5,266 bases of DNA from Coxiellaceae bacterium (GCA_003450655.1 DMFG01000051.1:1-5266), one strand, 5' to 3'. Positions 1 through 5,266 are shown, numbered from the stretch's first letter. The notes: generated by a model not told the origin, from the letters alone. Made by a program: numbers and translations.

Positions 1-646
1 CCTTTAGAAATTTTTCAATGATCGTTTGAGTATCTCTTTGATCAGAATGACTTTCAGTAGTTTCAGGCGTTGGATTCCTTTGATTGCCAGTGTTGTCATG
101 GTTTGGGTGGATTTCTTGATTAGACTGTTCTGAAACACCCGCTTCTGGCTCAGTTGTGAATTCAGCCTCTTCCCGCGCCATCAAATACCGTAATTCTTTC
201 TCATTGATTAGAGTTTCACTAGACGTTGGGGTTTGAGCGTCTTCAAAAGCTTTTTCAGCCAAGAGTGCTTCATTAATGGCTTCACGGTTGGCAAGCTTAT
301 GATCTAATCTGTCGTTTTTCGACGCAAGTTTTTTATCTATTTCTAGTGCAAGATTGTGTTGTTGAGCGATTGCATCATTATCGCTATTTTGTCTCATTTC
401 TCGATAACTATCTCCGCCATGTCTTTCAAAAGTCCTGAGATTTTGCTCGTTGCTCGATGATGGATTGTGAACGCAAAGATTATCATATTCTCTGCCCATT
501 AGCGCTGCTTGTGCTTGCAGGTCAAGGTCTGTGAGTTTTAGATTATTGTTTAGAGGCTTGCTGATGCTTTTGAGCCGCTGGTTTACTTTTGAGGTAAGTA
601 GATGTGTAGTTGTTTGATGTGTCCAGGCGGGGTTAGGAGCGCTCAT
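1..646 (-). CDS. Hydrophilic protein of unknown function, 3' end cut by the window edge
   Basis: The minus-strand frame from the ATG at 646-644 is open for 215 codons to the window edge, so the C-terminus is missing. An in-frame TAA lies four codons upstream of this ATG, so the start cannot lie further upstream at another ATG; the Shine-Dalgarno is poor. I do not recognise the family. No signal peptide or membrane segment is visible. Residues 1-50 are basic and polar (begins MSAPNPAWTHQ). Residues 93-135 are rich in Leu, Ala, Lys and Glu and look helical, with only an imperfect heptad pattern. Residues 139-208 are rich in Glu, Thr, Ser, Asn, Gln and Pro and look disordered. There is one Cys (58) and one Trp (8). 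An open frame of this length in AT-rich DNA, with a protein-like composition, supports a real gene. A structural, secreted or effector-like role is possible but is only a guess. Confidence 0.72.
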   Translation of the reverse strand, partial: MSAPNPAWTHQTTTHLLTSKVNQRLKSISKPLNNNLKLTDLDLQAQAALMGREYDNLCVHNPSSSNEQNLRTFERHGGDSYREMRQNSDNDAIAQQHNLALEIDKKLASKNDRLDHKLANREAINEALLAEKAFEDAQTPTSSETLINEKELRYLMAREEAEFTTEPEAGVSEQSNQEIHPNHDNTGNQRNPTPETTESHSDQRDTQTIIEKFLK

Positions 647-668
647 AGTAGTAACTTAGGGTTGTTTA

Positions 669-696
669 GTAATATTTAATATAGTTTACCAGTCAA
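669..696 (-). promoter_or_regulatory. Tentative sigma70 promoter of the left-edge hypothetical gene
   Basis: Read on the minus strand, TTGACT (696-691, five of six consensus bases) is separated by 16 bp from TATTAC (674-669, four of six). Transcription would start near 662, giving a leader of about 16 nt before the ATG at 646. The region is very AT-rich, so chance matches are likely. A second possible -10, TATATT, lies within the spacer but has no matching -35. Confidence 0.35.
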
Positions 697-723
697 ACCT
701 TAAGGTTGTATTAAAAAATACAA
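696..723. repeat. 12-bp palindrome abutting a 7-bp AT hairpin
   Basis: AACCTTAAGGTT (696-707) is a perfect palindrome. It overlaps by two bases an inverted repeat with arms TTGTATT (706-712) and AATACAA (717-723) around a 4-base loop. The palindrome sits directly upstream of the tentative -35 of the left-edge gene, where an operator would fit. The hairpin is also downstream of the yigI-like gene, but it has no GC-rich stem and is not a convincing terminator. The surrounding spacer 647-774 shows nothing else I can support. Confidence 0.4.
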
Positions 724-774
724 AAAACAAAATAAATAACCAATTGATTTTAATATAACTTTTTATTTTCTGCG

Positions 775-1230
775 TTAGCCGGTGATAAATTGCGCTGAGC
801 AGCTGGCAATTAATCGGTTTTGATTATCGTGGCATCGTGACTCTACCACGGTCAGTCGTCTACCTGATCTTATCGTTTTAGCTTCAATATCAAAGTATTG
901 CCCTGAGCCTGGTCTTAGGTAATTGATTTGTAGATTGGTGGTGGAAATATCTCTAATCAGTGCGGTCATCACTTCTAGGGTTAGCTCAGGTTGTTTATTG
1001 AACACACTTAATGCCGCGCATAGGCCGCTGACGGCATCTAATGCTGCAGCCAGTGTTCCTCCATGTAAAATTTGGGTATAAGGATTACCAATAAGTTCCT
1101 CTCGCATAGGAAATTTAACGGTGACTCGACCATGTTCAAAGGCTTCTAAAGAGAGCTGTAAATGTTGGTGAAGGGGGACACTAAGGTATTGTTTGATAAA
1201 CTGGTCTAGTAGTTGATTTGAGTCTGTCAT
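775..1230 (-). CDS. yigI: YigI-type hotdog-fold acyl-CoA thioesterase (PaaI/4HBT family)
   Basis: This is a 151-residue single-domain hotdog thioesterase, predicted to hydrolyse acyl-CoA thioesters in the cytoplasm. The diagnostic motif is ILHGGTLAAALD at residues 54-65, where His56-Gly-Gly and Asp65 match the conserved HGG and acidic residue of the family. The strand motif LQINYLRPGSG (100-110) and the C-terminal IASCSAQFITG (141-151) closely resemble E. coli YigI, which is 155 residues and acts on medium- and long-chain acyl-CoA. The ATG at 1230 has an AAGGG Shine-Dalgarno 6 nt upstream. It lies 13 bp downstream of trmL on the same strand, so the pair is probably one transcript. No GC-rich terminator is visible after the stop. 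Family assignment is secure. The symbol is by resemblance recalled from memory, and the exact substrate is unknown. Confidence 0.9.
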   Translation of the reverse strand: MTDSNQLLDQFIKQYLSVPLHQHLQLSLEAFEHGRVTVKFPMREELIGNPYTQILHGGTLAAALDAVSGLCAALSVFNKQPELTLEVMTALIRDISTTNLQINYLRPGSGQYFDIEAKTIRSGRRLTVVESRCHDNQNRLIASCSAQFITG

Positions 1231-1243
1231 GAGTCGCCCTTGG

Positions 1244-1702
1244 TTAAACTATAAAGTCACATTGTCTCCAGGCTTCATAGGCTATCACGGCAGTTGCATT
1301 CGATAAATTTAAACTTCGACTGTTGGGTAGCATTGGGATGCGTATTTTTTGAGAGAAAGGGAAGTTATCAAGCAGTGTTTCTGGAAGGCCGCGACTCTCA
1401 GGGCCTAGCAGGAACGTGTCTCCTGGTTGATAGGCGGGGGTCGAGTGATGTTGTTTGGCTTTGGTGGTGCATAGAAACAGACGATTGGTATCAATGGCTG
1501 ATAGGAAGTCTTCTAGACTTTTGTGCTCCTGAATCGATGCGTATTCTTGGTAATCTAGACCTGCTCGCCGACAGGTTTTGTCATTGATAGAGAACCCCAG
1601 TGGATGAATGAGATGCAGTTGGTTGCCAGTGTTGGCGCATAAGCGAATGATGTTCCCCGTATTCGGGGGGATTTCTGGTTCATAGAGTGCGATGTGAAAC
1701 AT
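1244..1702 (-). CDS. trmL: tRNA (cytidine(34)-2'-O)-methyltransferase TrmL
   Basis: TrmL is a SPOUT-class, AdoMet-dependent enzyme that 2'-O-methylates the wobble nucleotide 34 of two tRNA-Leu isoacceptors (CmAA and cmnm5UmAA anticodons) in the cytoplasm, acting as a homodimer. At 152 residues it is close to the 157 of E. coli. The family signatures are present in order: [19 protein letters not shown] (8-26), GPESRGLP (100-107) and [15 protein letters not shown] (122-136); the last two build the knotted AdoMet site. RRAGLDY (45-51) is also conserved. The protein begins exactly at the conserved N-terminus ([10 protein letters not shown]), which supports the ATG at 1702 although no clear Shine-Dalgarno precedes it. 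The yigI-like gene follows after 13 bp. A 93-bp gap with a hairpin separates it from the small gene upstream, so its own promoter or readthrough are both possible. Confidence 0.96.
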   Translation of the reverse strand: MFHIALYEPEIPPNTGNIIRLCANTGNQLHLIHPLGFSINDKTCRRAGLDYQEYASIQEHKSLEDFLSAIDTNRLFLCTTKAKQHHSTPAYQPGDTFLLGPESRGLPETLLDNFPFSQKIRIPMLPNSRSLNLSNATAVIAYEAWRQCDFIV

Positions 1703-1757
1703 GGTTAGTGTAATGCCCAGGCGAATAGTAGGCTGAGCATAGTTTCATAATTTAACA

Positions 1758-1796
1758 GCTCGCGCAAACTTGATTAATGCACAGTTGTTCGCGGGC
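1758..1796 (-). other. GC-rich hairpin between the 44-codon gene and trmL
   Basis: Arms GCTCGCG (1758-1764) and CGCGGGC (1790-1796) pair over 7 bp with one G-T, and AACT (1767-1770) can pair with AGTT (1783-1786) further in, leaving a 12-base loop. The outer arm touches the stop codon of the 44-codon gene (1796-1798). In the minus-strand transcript it would form right after that gene, but it is followed by TGTTAAATT rather than a T-run, so intrinsic termination is doubtful. It may act as an attenuator, an mRNA stabiliser or nothing. Confidence 0.3.
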
Positions 1797-1930
1797 TATG
1801 CTTCAGTGGTTGATTCACCAAACTGGCTGTCATACCAAGTGTCATGCACAACTTTTGCAGTAATGAAGTCATTGGCGCGAAGGTGTTTGTATACTTGTTG
1901 TTTCAATTCTAGCGGTAGATCTGCATACAT
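1796..1930 (-). CDS. Small 44-residue protein with an F-box-like pattern, function unknown
   Basis: The gene starts at the ATG at 1930, preceded by a strong GAGGAG Shine-Dalgarno with 8-nt spacing. The frame is open upstream to a TTG at 2035, but that start has no such support, so the 44-residue form is preferred. The sequence predicts two amphipathic helices, about residues 5-17 and 20-34, and a polar acidic tail (FGESTTEA). I do not recognise a bacterial family. Residues 5-32 fit the F-box consensus without gaps: Leu5-Pro6, Glu8-Leu9, Val13, His16-Leu17, Asp21-Phe22, Val28 and Trp32 fall at the expected spacings. F-box proteins bind Skp1 in eukaryotic ubiquitin ligases and some are injected by intracellular bacteria. 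Here there is no substrate-binding domain, so the match may be coincidental in a small helical-hairpin protein. It is divergent from sdhC and upstream of trmL on the same strand. Confidence 0.65.
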   Translation of the reverse strand: MYADLPLELKQQVYKHLRANDFITAKVVHDTWYDSQFGESTTEA

Positions 1931-1938
1931 AATGTTTT

Positions 1939-1944
1939 CTCCTC
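1939..1944 (-). promoter_or_regulatory. Shine-Dalgarno that sets the start of the 44-codon gene
   Basis: GAGGAG on the minus strand lies 8 nt before the ATG at 1930. It is the strongest ribosome-binding sequence in the left half of the window, and it argues both that the small gene is translated and that it begins here rather than at the upstream TTG at 2035. Confidence 0.75.
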
Positions 1945-2100
1945 GGGTTGTGGGTACACAATTTAGAACGTAATCAGTATATGTGTCGGGTTGGTGCAGC
2001 GGTGTAAGTGATTTGCGGTAGACTGGGATGGACAACGTGCCTTATGGCTGCAAGTTATAGCCGACAACAGTGGTGTTGATTATTAAAAATACACTAAAAG

Positions 2101-2119
2101 CTATTATGATGACTATTAT
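2101..2119 (+). repeat. CTATTAT direct repeat upstream of the sdh promoter
   Basis: Two perfect copies of CTATTAT (2101-2107 and 2113-2119) are spaced 12 bp start to start. They end 21 bp upstream of the sdh -35. The position and near-helical spacing would fit a regulator that binds as a tandem dimer, but the repeat is AT-rich and short and I cannot assign a regulator. Confidence 0.35.
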
Positions 2120-2140
2120 TACGGTTCTTGTTCAGTTTCA

Positions 2141-2169
2141 TTGGACTTTTTTTCGATGAGGGCTATAAT
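2141..2169 (+). promoter_or_regulatory. Sigma70-type promoter of the sdhCDAB operon
   Basis: A perfect TATAAT -10 (2164-2169) lies exactly 17 bp downstream of TTGGAC (2141-2146), a weak -35 matching only the leading TTG. Transcription should start near 2176, giving a leader of about 70 nt before the sdhC GTG. The weak -35 suggests dependence on an activator. It is the only good promoter on this strand ahead of four tightly spaced genes. Confidence 0.75.
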
Positions 2170-2182
2170 TCACCTTGCTTAT

Positions 2183-2225
2183 GTCTTATTTTTGAACAAG
2201 ACGGGTAAGGTATATCCCTTTGCCC
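2183..2225 (+). promoter_or_regulatory. Two adjacent stem-loops in the sdhC leader
   Basis: The first stem pairs GTCTT (2183-2187) with AAGAC (2198-2202) around a 10-nt loop. The second begins at the next base and pairs GGGTAAGG (2203-2210) with CCCTTTGCCC (2216-2225), giving 8 pairs including one G-U, with one bulged U and a small AU-rich loop. They could stack end to end, 10 nt upstream of the Shine-Dalgarno. CCTT (2217-2220) could instead pair with AAGG of the Shine-Dalgarno (2236-2239), so a switch in ribosome access is conceivable. Pairing was worked out by eye, with no folding energy calculated. Confidence 0.4.
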
Positions 2226-2246
2226 TTTACTGAATAAGGAATTCCT

Positions 2247-2624
2247 GTGACAGATTCGAGGCCTATTTTAAACAACCCTTTTAAATATCGTTTTCCCATT
2301 ACTGCCATTGCTTCTATTGCCCATCGTTTAACGGGTGTGGTCTTATTTTTTGCGATTCCCTGCACTTTATGGGCGATGCATCTAATCGCATCATCCCCAT
2401 CAGACTTTGCTCATTTATCAGCTTGTTTGCAGAGTGTTCTAGGAAAGTTGGCTATATGGGTAATACTTGTGTCGCTGGCATACCATGTTTTGGCAGGTAT
2501 TCGCCATTTAGTAATGGATTGTGGTTTTGCGGAAAGTTTGGCGGCTGCAAAATTCTCTTCTTGGCTCGTGTTAATTTTGGCTGTCGTGATTATGATCATT
2601 CTAGGGGTGTGGTTATGGGTGTAA
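2247..2624 (+). CDS. sdhC: Succinate dehydrogenase cytochrome b556 subunit SdhC
   Basis: SdhC is one of two membrane anchors of complex II in the inner membrane and helps bind heme b and ubiquinone. The 125-residue product (E. coli 129) has three hydrophobic segments at about 27-47, 64-86 and 103-125. The segment RFPITAIASIAHRLTG (15-30) contains Ser23 and Arg27, equivalent to quinone-site Ser27 and Arg31 of E. coli. LAYHVLAGIRHLVMD (77-91) contains His80, equivalent to the heme ligand His84. The start is GTG, chosen because AAGGA lies 6 nt upstream and the N-terminus (TDSRPILNNPFKYRFP) aligns with the family. The Shine-Dalgarno sits in a perfect 10-nt palindrome AGGAATTCCT (2237-2246) that ends at the start codon. 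It is first in the operon, and its 3' end overlaps sdhD by 10 bp. Confidence 0.97.
   Translation: MTDSRPILNNPFKYRFPITAIASIAHRLTGVVLFFAIPCTLWAMHLIASSPSDFAHLSACLQSVLGKLAIWVILVSLAYHVLAGIRHLVMDCGFAESLAAAKFSSWLVLILAVVIMIILGVWLWV
2603..2607 (+). promoter_or_regulatory. Ribosome-binding site of sdhD inside the end of sdhC
   Basis: AGGGG lies 7 nt before the ATG at 2615, within the last codons of sdhC. It fixes the sdhD start there rather than at the in-frame ATG at 2369, which would put 82 residues unlike SdhD in front. The overlap suggests translational coupling of the two anchor subunits. Confidence 0.7.
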
Positions 2625-2956
2625 AAAATAATTCTCAAGGCCTTCGCGATTGGATGGTTCAGCGTATATCCGCTGTGTTAATCGCTGTTTATTTTATTTC
2701 ATTAACTATTGTCTGTATGAGTCATTTAGATCAGCTGGCTACCCATAGTTTCTGGGCTGACCTGATGGCGAGTGCTTTATTTCGTTGGTCAACAGCATGC
2801 ATTCTCTTTTTAATGGTATGGCATGCTTGGATTGGGCTTTGGACAGTGATGACTGACTATGTTCATCACCGTTGTTTGCAACGTTTGCTTTTATTAATAG
2901 TTGCCGTATTGCTAATTGGTTATTTTGCGTGGGGTGTTTCCATACTTTGGGCATGA
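2615..2956 (+). CDS. sdhD: Succinate dehydrogenase membrane anchor subunit SdhD
   Basis: SdhD pairs with SdhC to form the membrane domain of complex II, contributing to the heme b pocket and the ubiquinone site. The 113-residue product (E. coli 115) has three hydrophobic segments at about 18-36, 58-79 and 90-112. LRDWMVQRISAVLIAVY (10-26) is the conserved N-terminal region with Arg17. HAWIGLWTVMTDYV (70-83) is the family signature: His70 corresponds to the E. coli heme ligand His71, and Asp81-Tyr82 to Asp82-Tyr83 at the quinone site. The ATG overlaps the last 10 bp of sdhC in another frame and has its own Shine-Dalgarno. sdhA begins 27 bp after the stop. Confidence 0.96.
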   Translation: MGVKNNSQGLRDWMVQRISAVLIAVYFISLTIVCMSHLDQLATHSFWADLMASALFRWSTACILFLMVWHAWIGLWTVMTDYVHHRCLQRLLLLIVAVLLIGYFAWGVSILWA

Positions 2957-2983
2957 TGTTTAATGAATGATTAAGGGGTTTCG

Positions 2984-4744
2984 ATGTCGATACCAGTAAA
3001 AGAGTTTGATGCAGTGATTGTGGGTGCCGGTGGTGCTGGAATGCGTGCCGCTTTGGAGCTTGCACAGTCTGATAGTAAGGTTGCGGTGATCTCTAAAGTA
3101 TATCCAACACGATCACACACCGTATCGGCCCAAGGGGGTATTGCTGCTGCTTTGGGTAATGTCATGGAAGATAAGTGGCAATGGCATATGTATGATTGTG
3201 TGATGGGTGCCGATTCATTGGGTGATCAGGATGCCATTGAGTACATGTGTCAAAATGCACCAGCAGCCATTATCGAACTAGAACATATGGGTATGCCATT
3301 CTCTCGTTTAGATAACGGAAAAATTTATCAGCGCGCCTTTGGTGGTCATACCATAAACTTTGGACAAGAGATTGGTCGTCGTACGTGTGCAGCAGCTGAC
3401 CGAACGGGTCATGCTATGTTGCATACGCTCTATCAGAAAAATATACAGGCCAATACTAACTTTTTTGATGAATGGTTTGCGCTTGAATTAGTCCACGCAA
3501 CCAATGGAGGAATTGCAGGTGTCATTGCTATTTGCATGGAGACCTCAGAGGTGGTTTTCTTTAAATCTAAAGCAACTGTTTTAGCCACAGGTGGGGGTGG
3601 TCGAATTTTTCAAAGTACAACCAATGCTTACATCAATACCGGAGACGGTATGGGGCTTGCATTACGAGCGGGCTTACCTTTGCAAGATATGGAATTCTGG
3701 CAGTTTCACCCAACTGGATTATATGGAACGGGTTGTTTGATGACCGAAGGTTGCCGAGGTGAAGGTGGTTACCTGATCAATAAAGATGGCGAGCGTTATA
3801 TGGAGCGCTATTCACCACATTTGAAAGATTTAGATTGTCGTGATTTTGTTTCGCGTTCTTCTTTGCTTGAAATTGCAGCAGGGCGTGGGTGTGGGCCTAA
3901 AGGTGATCATGTGCTGTTAAAGCTTGACCACTTAGGGGCAGAGGTTTTGAACGAGCGTTTACCTGGTATTTTAGAAATTGCCCGAGTGTTTGCTAATGTG
4001 GATCCTGTCAAAGAACCAGTGCCTGTGTTGCCAACGTGTCATTACCAGATGGGGGGTATTCCAACTAATTTTAATGGTGAGGTGATAACGATCGATGCAA
4101 ATGGTGATGATCAAGTAGTGCCTGGTTTATTTGCTGCAGGTGAGTGTGCCTGTGTTTCTGTACACGGAGCCAATCGCCTTGGAACTAATTCACTACTGGA
4201 TCTAGTTGTTTTTGGGCGTGCAGTTGGTTTGTTTCTCAAAGATAAAATAAAAAATGATCTCGATTTTTCAGCTGAAGATAGTGCGGCTATTGATAAAGCA
4301 TTGACTCGCTTGAACCGTTGGAAAGATCCGGATAACACAGAGGACCCTTATGAGATCCGTACTAGAATAAAAACAATTATGCAGGAGTGTTTTGGTGTTT
4401 TTAGGGATCATGAGCCAATGAAAAAAGGTCTTTCTGAATTGGAAGAGCTCGAGCAACGACTTCAAAAAGCAAAACTGCACGATACTTCTAAAGTATTTAA
4501 CACAACTCAATTTGAGATGTTTGAGCTTGATAATATGATGGCAACTGCATTGGCGACGGCCCGCTCATCCTTACATAGAACTGAGAGTCGTGGGGCTCAT
4601 TCTCGAGAAGATTACCCTGATCGTGATGATAAAAATTGGCTATCGCATACAGTTTATTTTGACGATTGTCGTTTTACTACGCGCCCGGTAAATATGGAGC
4701 CAAAGGATATAGAACCGTTTCCAGTTAAAGAAAGAGAGCACTAG
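2984..4744 (+). CDS. sdhA: Succinate dehydrogenase flavoprotein subunit SdhA
   Basis: SdhA is the catalytic subunit, oxidising succinate to fumarate on the cytoplasmic face of the membrane and passing electrons to SdhB. The 586-residue product is full length (E. coli 588). The FAD-binding dinucleotide fold opens with [12 protein letters not shown] (13-24). [14 protein letters not shown] (43-56) carries His45, the site of covalent FAD attachment. Substrate-site residues are in place: His242 in FHPTG, Thr254-Glu255 in CLMTEG, Arg286, His353 in CHYQMGG and Arg398 in [12 protein letters not shown]. The C-terminal region has the conserved [19 protein letters not shown] (531-549). AAGGGG lies 5 nt before the ATG. 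The gene sits 27 bp after sdhD and 18 bp before sdhB, clearly in one operon. Nothing is missing or unusual. Confidence 0.99.
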   Translation: MSIPVKEFDAVIVGAGGAGMRAALELAQSDSKVAVISKVYPTRSHTVSAQGGIAAALGNVMEDKWQWHMYDCVMGADSLGDQDAIEYMCQNAPAAIIELEHMGMPFSRLDNGKIYQRAFGGHTINFGQEIGRRTCAAADRTGHAMLHTLYQKNIQANTNFFDEWFALELVHATNGGIAGVIAICMETSEVVFFKSKATVLATGGGGRIFQSTTNAYINTGDGMGLALRAGLPLQDMEFWQFHPTGLYGTGCLMTEGCRGEGGYLINKDGERYMERYSPHLKDLDCRDFVSRSSLLEIAAGRGCGPKGDHVLLKLDHLGAEVLNERLPGILEIARVFANVDPVKEPVPVLPTCHYQMGGIPTNFNGEVITIDANGDDQVVPGLFAAGECACVSVHGANRLGTNSLLDLVVFGRAVGLFLKDKIKNDLDFSAEDSAAIDKALTRLNRWKDPDNTEDPYEIRTRIKTIMQECFGVFRDHEPMKKGLSELEELEQRLQKAKLHDTSKVFNTTQFEMFELDNMMATALATARSSLHRTESRGAHSREDYPDRDDKNWLSHTVYFDDCRFTTRPVNMEPKDIEPFPVKEREH

Positions 4745-4762
4745 AAAGCTGAGGTTTAAACT

Positions 4763-5266
4763 ATGACAAAAGAAAATCGTACACTTATGTTTCAAGTCTA
4801 CCGGTTTGATCCTGAACAAGATAAAAAACCGGAGATGCAAAGTTATACCATCAACACAGATGACTTTGAAGGTGAGATGCTACTTCATGCTGTTGAGCAC
4901 CTGAAAGAAGCTGTTGATCCAACGTTGGGTTTCAGGAGATCTTGCAGGGAGGGTGTTTGTGGTTCCGATGGAATGAATATTAATGGTAGAAATGGACTCG
5001 CTTGTGTAACTAAATTAGCCGATCTTCCTGATCATATTACGCTTCAGCCTTTGCCTGGGTTACCAGTGATCAAAGATCTAATTGTCGATATGGAAGGCTT
5101 TTTTTCACATTACAAGTCAGTTCAGCCATATCTTAAAAACGATATGCCAGAACCTAAAGCGGAACGCTTACAAACACCAGAAGAACGTGCCAAGTTAGAT
5201 GGCATGTATGAATGTATTTTATGTGGGTGTTGCACTAGTTCATGTCCATCATTTTGGTGGAATCCA
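4763..5266 (+). CDS. sdhB: Succinate dehydrogenase iron-sulfur subunit SdhB, 3' end cut by the window edge
   Basis: SdhB relays electrons from the SdhA flavin to the membrane quinone through [2Fe-2S], [4Fe-4S] and [3Fe-4S] clusters. The frame from the ATG at 4763 is open for 168 codons to the edge; about 70 residues are missing relative to the 238 of E. coli. The N-terminal ferredoxin domain has SCREGVCGSDGMNINGRNG with Cys61, Cys66, Asp69 and then Cys81 as [2Fe-2S] ligands. Asp at the third position is as in E. coli. The C-terminal domain begins with CILCGCCTSSCPSFWWNP: Cys151, Cys154 and Cys157 serve the [4Fe-4S] cluster and Cys161 the [3Fe-4S]. The remaining Cys ligands and the quinone-site His would lie beyond the window. 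GAGG lies 8 nt before the ATG. The N-terminus is about six residues longer than in E. coli. Confidence 0.98.
   Translation, partial: MTKENRTLMFQVYRFDPEQDKKPEMQSYTINTDDFEGEMLLHAVEHLKEAVDPTLGFRRSCREGVCGSDGMNINGRNGLACVTKLADLPDHITLQPLPGLPVIKDLIVDMEGFFSHYKSVQPYLKNDMPEPKAERLQTPEERAKLDGMYECILCGCCTSSCPSFWWNP

Larger units (their letters stand above)
1931..2246. other. Divergent intergenic region between the 44-codon gene and sdhC
   Basis: This 316-bp stretch holds no other gene that I can support. Left to right it contains the minus-strand Shine-Dalgarno, a possible minus-strand -10 (TATACT, 1981-1976) without a good -35, and a second possible minus-strand -10 (TATAAC, 2059-2054). Next come two small inverted repeats (GGCT 2046-2049 with AGCC 2059-2062, and CAACA 2065-2069 with TGTTG 2074-2078) and a CTATTAT direct repeat. 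The sdh promoter and its leader fill the right end. E. coli has gltA divergent from sdhC; no part of gltA is present here. Confidence 0.6.

Noticed and set aside
660..690. TTTAGTAATATTTAATATAG resembling a PmrA-type TTAA direct repeat
   Set aside because: The match to the Legionella and Coxiella PmrA box is loose and the region is so AT-rich that such matches are expected by chance; the lineage is also unproven.
647..774. Intrinsic terminator after the yigI-like gene
   Set aside because: The only hairpins are AT-rich and not followed by a T-run after a GC stem, so no terminator can be supported.
1294..1587. 97-codon open frame on the plus strand
   Set aside because: It lies wholly antisense inside trmL, which has every family motif; the plus-strand product resembles nothing and is a shadow of the coding strand.
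1770..1973. 67-codon open frame on the plus strand
   Set aside because: It is antisense to the 44-codon gene, lacks a good ribosome site and has no recognisable protein character.
1796..2035. 79-residue version of the small minus-strand gene from a TTG start
   Set aside because: The TTG at 2035 has no Shine-Dalgarno, whereas the internal ATG at 1930 has GAGGAG at ideal spacing, so the shorter form is preferred.
2369..2614. Extended N-terminus for sdhD
   Set aside because: It would read sdhC in another frame and add 82 residues unlike any SdhD; the ATG at 2615 has its own ribosome site and gives the expected length.
2411..3165. Minus-strand open frames at 2411-2638, 2739-3065 and 2971-3165
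   Set aside because: All are antisense to sdhC, sdhD or sdhA, which are unambiguous, and none has a recognisable product.
4111..4840. Minus-strand open frames at 4111-4338, 4268-4510 and 4640-4840
   Set aside because: They are antisense shadows of sdhA and the start of sdhB with implausible compositions.

Overview
The window reads as chromosomal DNA of a gammaproteobacterium. The inner-membrane succinate dehydrogenase operon has the order sdhC-sdhD-sdhA-sdhB, and TrmL, the YigI-type thioesterase and all four Sdh proteins resemble their Escherichia coli counterparts closely enough for catalytic, heme, flavin and iron-sulfur residues to be placed at matching positions. The genus cannot be fixed from sequence alone. 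The usual gammaproteobacterial neighbour gltA is absent upstream of sdhC. Two unassigned genes on the left would not be out of place in a host-associated lineage, but that is speculation.

Layout, left to right. Positions 1-646 (minus) hold the first 215 codons of a very hydrophilic protein of unknown function, running off the left edge. Positions 647-774 are an AT-rich spacer with a 12-bp palindrome, an adjacent AT hairpin and a tentative promoter for that gene. Then come two closely spaced minus-strand genes, a yigI-like acyl-CoA thioesterase (775-1230) and trmL (1244-1702), 13 bp apart and probably cotranscribed, trmL first. Upstream of trmL is a 44-codon minus-strand gene (1796-1930) with a strong Shine-Dalgarno; its product matches the F-box consensus without gaps over about 28 residues. 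A 316-bp divergent intergenic region (1931-2246) follows, carrying a good sigma70-type promoter for the sdh operon and a leader able to form two adjacent hairpins. The right half is sdhC (2247-2624), sdhD (2615-2956), sdhA (2984-4744) and a 3'-truncated sdhB (4763 to the edge).

The four sdh genes encode respiratory complex II: SdhC and SdhD form the membrane anchor with heme b and the quinone site, SdhA carries covalent FAD and oxidises succinate, and SdhB carries electrons through three Fe-S clusters. The left half is transcribed away from it and comprises a tRNA wobble-position methyltransferase, a thioesterase and two unrecognised genes. The sdh part is ordinary. The observations most worth a second look are the F-box-like 44-residue protein, the unknown polar protein at the left edge and the structured sdh leader.
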